Of a stretch of 7,716 nucleotides of DNA, positions 6,484 to 7,716 are shown piece by piece. This stretch comes from Geofilum sp964396555. GTDB lineage: Bacteria > Bacteroidota > Bacteroidia > Bacteroidales > Marinilabiliaceae. A program made the translations under genes and the position numbers. The number at the start of each line of letters is the position of its first letter. The stretch's first letter is position 1. The notes under the pieces were generated by a model. It was given only the letters and a program-made list of their open reading frames with translations, did no database searches and was not told the origin of the DNA. Location of the stretch: the NCBI GenBank assembly GCA_964396555.1, contig CAYNFX010000086.1, positions 1 to 7,716 on the forward strand, in the 5' to 3' direction.

Positions 6484-6726
6484 CTACCTGATGCGTTGCT
6501 CTATATAATTGTACATATCCTCAAGAGTCCTGACCTTTGCCATCTCATCACGGGTAGCCTTGAAGCCGAATTCCTGCTCAATTATTACCACTATATCGAC
6601 AAAATCAAGACTTTCGATACCCAGATCATCTGTCAGAAGGGCTTCGGGCACCAACTTGCTTTCTTCAACTTCAAATTCCTCAGCAAGAAAACTATTTATT
6701 ATCCTTGCTATATCTTCCCTTTGCAT
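6484..6726 (-). CDS. Acyl carrier protein ACP1
   Basis: An 80-residue acyl carrier protein. Ser39 in DDLGIESLDFVDIVV is the phosphopantetheine site, and the Asp/Glu-rich helix II follows (LDFVDIVVIIEQEFG). It starts at the ATG at 6726, 6 nt after the KS1 stop, which places it immediately behind its probable condensing partner and 13 nt ahead of the membrane acyltransferase. The site sequence IESLD differs from ACP2 (LDSID), so the two carriers are unlikely to be interchangeable. The position between a FabB-like KS and the LpxL-like enzyme hints that it presents acyl chains to both, which is an inference. Confidence 0.94.
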   Translation of the reverse strand: MQREDIARIINSFLAEEFEVEESKLVPEALLTDDLGIESLDFVDIVVIIEQEFGFKATRDEMAKVRTLEDMYNYIEQRIR

Positions 6727-6732
6727 ATATTT

Positions 6733-7716
6733 CTATTTTTTGAATTTCGTAATTATTAGCGTTGAGTTGGTTCCCCCGAATCCGAACGAATTTGACAACA
6801 CAATATCCAGCTTCTTTTCCCTTGTCTCCGAGACTATATTAAGCCTTGCCAGTTCTTCATCAGGCTCGTTGAAGTTGATATTGGGTGCGACAAAAGAATT
6901 TTCCATCATCAGGATTGAATATATAATTTCACTTGCACCACCCATCCACATCTCGTGACCGGTCATTGACTTTGTTGAACTGACGGGAGTATTGCAGTCA
7001 CCGAAAACCTCAAGTATTGCCTTACCTTCATTCAGGTCGCCCAGGGGTGTTGAAGTTGCATGTGCATTTATATAATCAATATCAGAAGCATTCATGTCAG
7101 CAGCCTTCAAAGCACGTATCAGTGATTCTCTTGGTCCTTCAACACTGGGAACGCTCAGATGACACCCATTGGATGAGAATCCATAACCCTTTATCTCAGC
7201 GTAAATTTTTGCACCTCGGCGCATTGCCGACTCAAGACTCTCAACAACAAGAGTAGCAGCACCTCCCGAAGGCACCAGTCCGTTGCGGGTCTTATCAAAA
7301 GGCCTAGAGGCTTTTTGAGGCTCATCCTCATAATTAGAAAATGCAGCAAGTCCGTCAAAGCTACCCATGGATTCTGCATTTATCTCCTGACCCCCACCAC
7401 AAATTATCATATCCTGATATCCATGTGAGATAAGCAGATAGGCCAGTCCAATAGCATGCGAACTGCTGGCACAGGCACCGCTAATGGTAAGATTGATTCC
7501 TCTAAGTTTGAGTATTACTGACAGGTTCATACTGATTGTCGAATTCATCGACTGGAAAATAGAACCTGAGCCTATCATTGATGTATCGCCCTTTTCGCGC
7601 ATTATATCTATGGCTTCAATAACAGGTATTGAGGAACTGTCATTGCCGTAAAGGATACCAGCTTCGTTATCCTTAAAAAAATCCACATCAAGCCCACCAT
7701 TCTTAAGGGCCTCCAT
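6733..7716 (-). CDS. 3-oxoacyl-ACP synthase KS1 (FabB-like), N-terminus cut by window edge
   Basis: 327 residues are visible, running to a stop at 6733. The gene is truncated on the right: the first visible codon is an ATG at 7716, but the peptide opens in the helix 'MEALKNGGLDVDFF', which lies about 80 residues into a normal KS, so it is an internal Met. The triad is Cys82 in SGACASSSH, His219 in NAHATSTPLGD and His254 in MTGHEMWMGGASE (numbering from 7716). The last motif has Met-Trp-Met where FabF proteins have Leu-Gly-Ala. SNSFGFGGTNSTL (308-320) closes the fold. Active extension of acyl-ACP is expected. Substrate pocket differences suggested by the Trp are an inference. ACP1 follows after 6 nt. 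Confidence 0.9.
   Translation of the reverse strand: MEALKNGGLDVDFFKDNEAGILYGNDSSSIPVIEAIDIMREKGDTSMIGSGSIFQSMNSTISMNLSVILKLRGINLTISGACASSSHAIGLAYLLISHGYQDMIICGGGQEINAESMGSFDGLAAFSNYEDEPQKASRPFDKTRNGLVPSGGAATLVVESLESAMRRGAKIYAEIKGYGFSSNGCHLSVPSVEGPRESLIRALKAADMNASDIDYINAHATSTPLGDLNEGKAILEVFGDCNTPVSSTKSMTGHEMWMGGASEIIYSILMMENSFVAPNINFNEPDEELARLNIVSETREKKLDIVLSNSFGFGGTNSTLIITKFKK

Larger units (their letters stand above)
1..7716 (-). other. Aryl-polyene/flexirubin-type type II polyketide operon (partial)
   Basis: Eleven genes lie head to tail on the minus strand. They comprise four ketosynthase (KS)-like proteins, one half-KS, two acyl carrier proteins, a dehydratase, a thioesterase, a methyltransferase and an LpxL-type acyltransferase. 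Seen directly: gaps of 1, 3, 6, 6, 13, 18, 19, 21, 37 and 87 nt, no opposing gene and no obvious promoter between genes, so co-transcription is likely, with the promoter to the right of the window. Known: this gene set is typical of aryl-polyene and flexirubin clusters, which make aryl-capped conjugated polyenes esterified to membrane lipid. Inferred: the product class. Both ends are truncated, and ketoreductase, aromatic ammonia lyase, ligase and export genes are not seen here. Confidence 0.85.

Noticed and set aside
6509..6958. Plus-strand open frame of 149 codons rich in Ser and Ile
   Set aside because: It is antisense to ACP1 and the KS1 end, both certain genes. Its composition is that of a reversed coding frame.
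7714..7716. ATG at the right edge as the true start of KS1
   Set aside because: The peptide begins about 80 residues inside a normal KS, so the start lies beyond the window.

Overview
The window holds one strand-uniform operon (all genes on the minus strand, read right to left) from what looks like a member of the Bacteroidota. The assignment rests on the gene set and order, which match the aryl-polyene/flexirubin type II polyketide clusters of that phylum as I remember them. It also rests on sequence signatures I associate with it: the dehydratase motif around GLVENIAQ, a KS with GHEMWMGG, and a half-length ketosynthase-like protein. No database search was possible, so the taxonomic call is an inference.

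Layout in order of transcription, from base 7716 to base 1: a FabB-like ketosynthase cut by the right edge (KS1); an acyl carrier protein (ACP1); an LpxL/HtrB-type lysophospholipid-acyltransferase-like membrane enzyme; a class I SAM O-methyltransferase-like protein; an 87-nt gap containing a 10-bp hairpin; a FabZ/ApeP-like hotdog dehydratase; a YbgC/4HBT-like hotdog thioesterase; a FabF-like ketosynthase with a polar insertion (KS2); a 183-residue half-ketosynthase without catalytic residues; a second ACP (ACP2); a complete FabF-like ketosynthase (KS3); and the first 48 codons of a fourth ketosynthase-like protein (KS4), cut by the left edge. Gaps are 1 to 37 nt except for the 87-nt one. No intergenic stretch reaches 300 nt, and I see no RNA gene, mobile element, CRISPR array or long repeat.

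Inferred joint function: an aryl starter is loaded on an ACP and extended by dissociated KS/ACP partners with repeated reduction and dehydration to a conjugated polyene. The methyltransferase may tailor the aryl ring, the thioesterase may release or edit chains, and the acyltransferase may attach the polyene acyl group to a lipid in the membrane. The ketoreductase, aryl starter enzymes (ammonia lyase, ligase), glycosyltransferase and transport genes that usually accompany such clusters are not in the window and probably flank it.

The least ordinary points are the catalytically empty half-KS, the 50-odd-residue insertion in KS2, the dehydratase with no histidine at the usual active-site position, the methyltransferase with Asp where plant-type O-methyltransferases carry the catalytic His, and the intercistronic hairpin. 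Three starts need care: the thioesterase probably begins at a GTG with a good Shine-Dalgarno sequence, ACP2 at an internal ATG, and the half-KS at a TTG.
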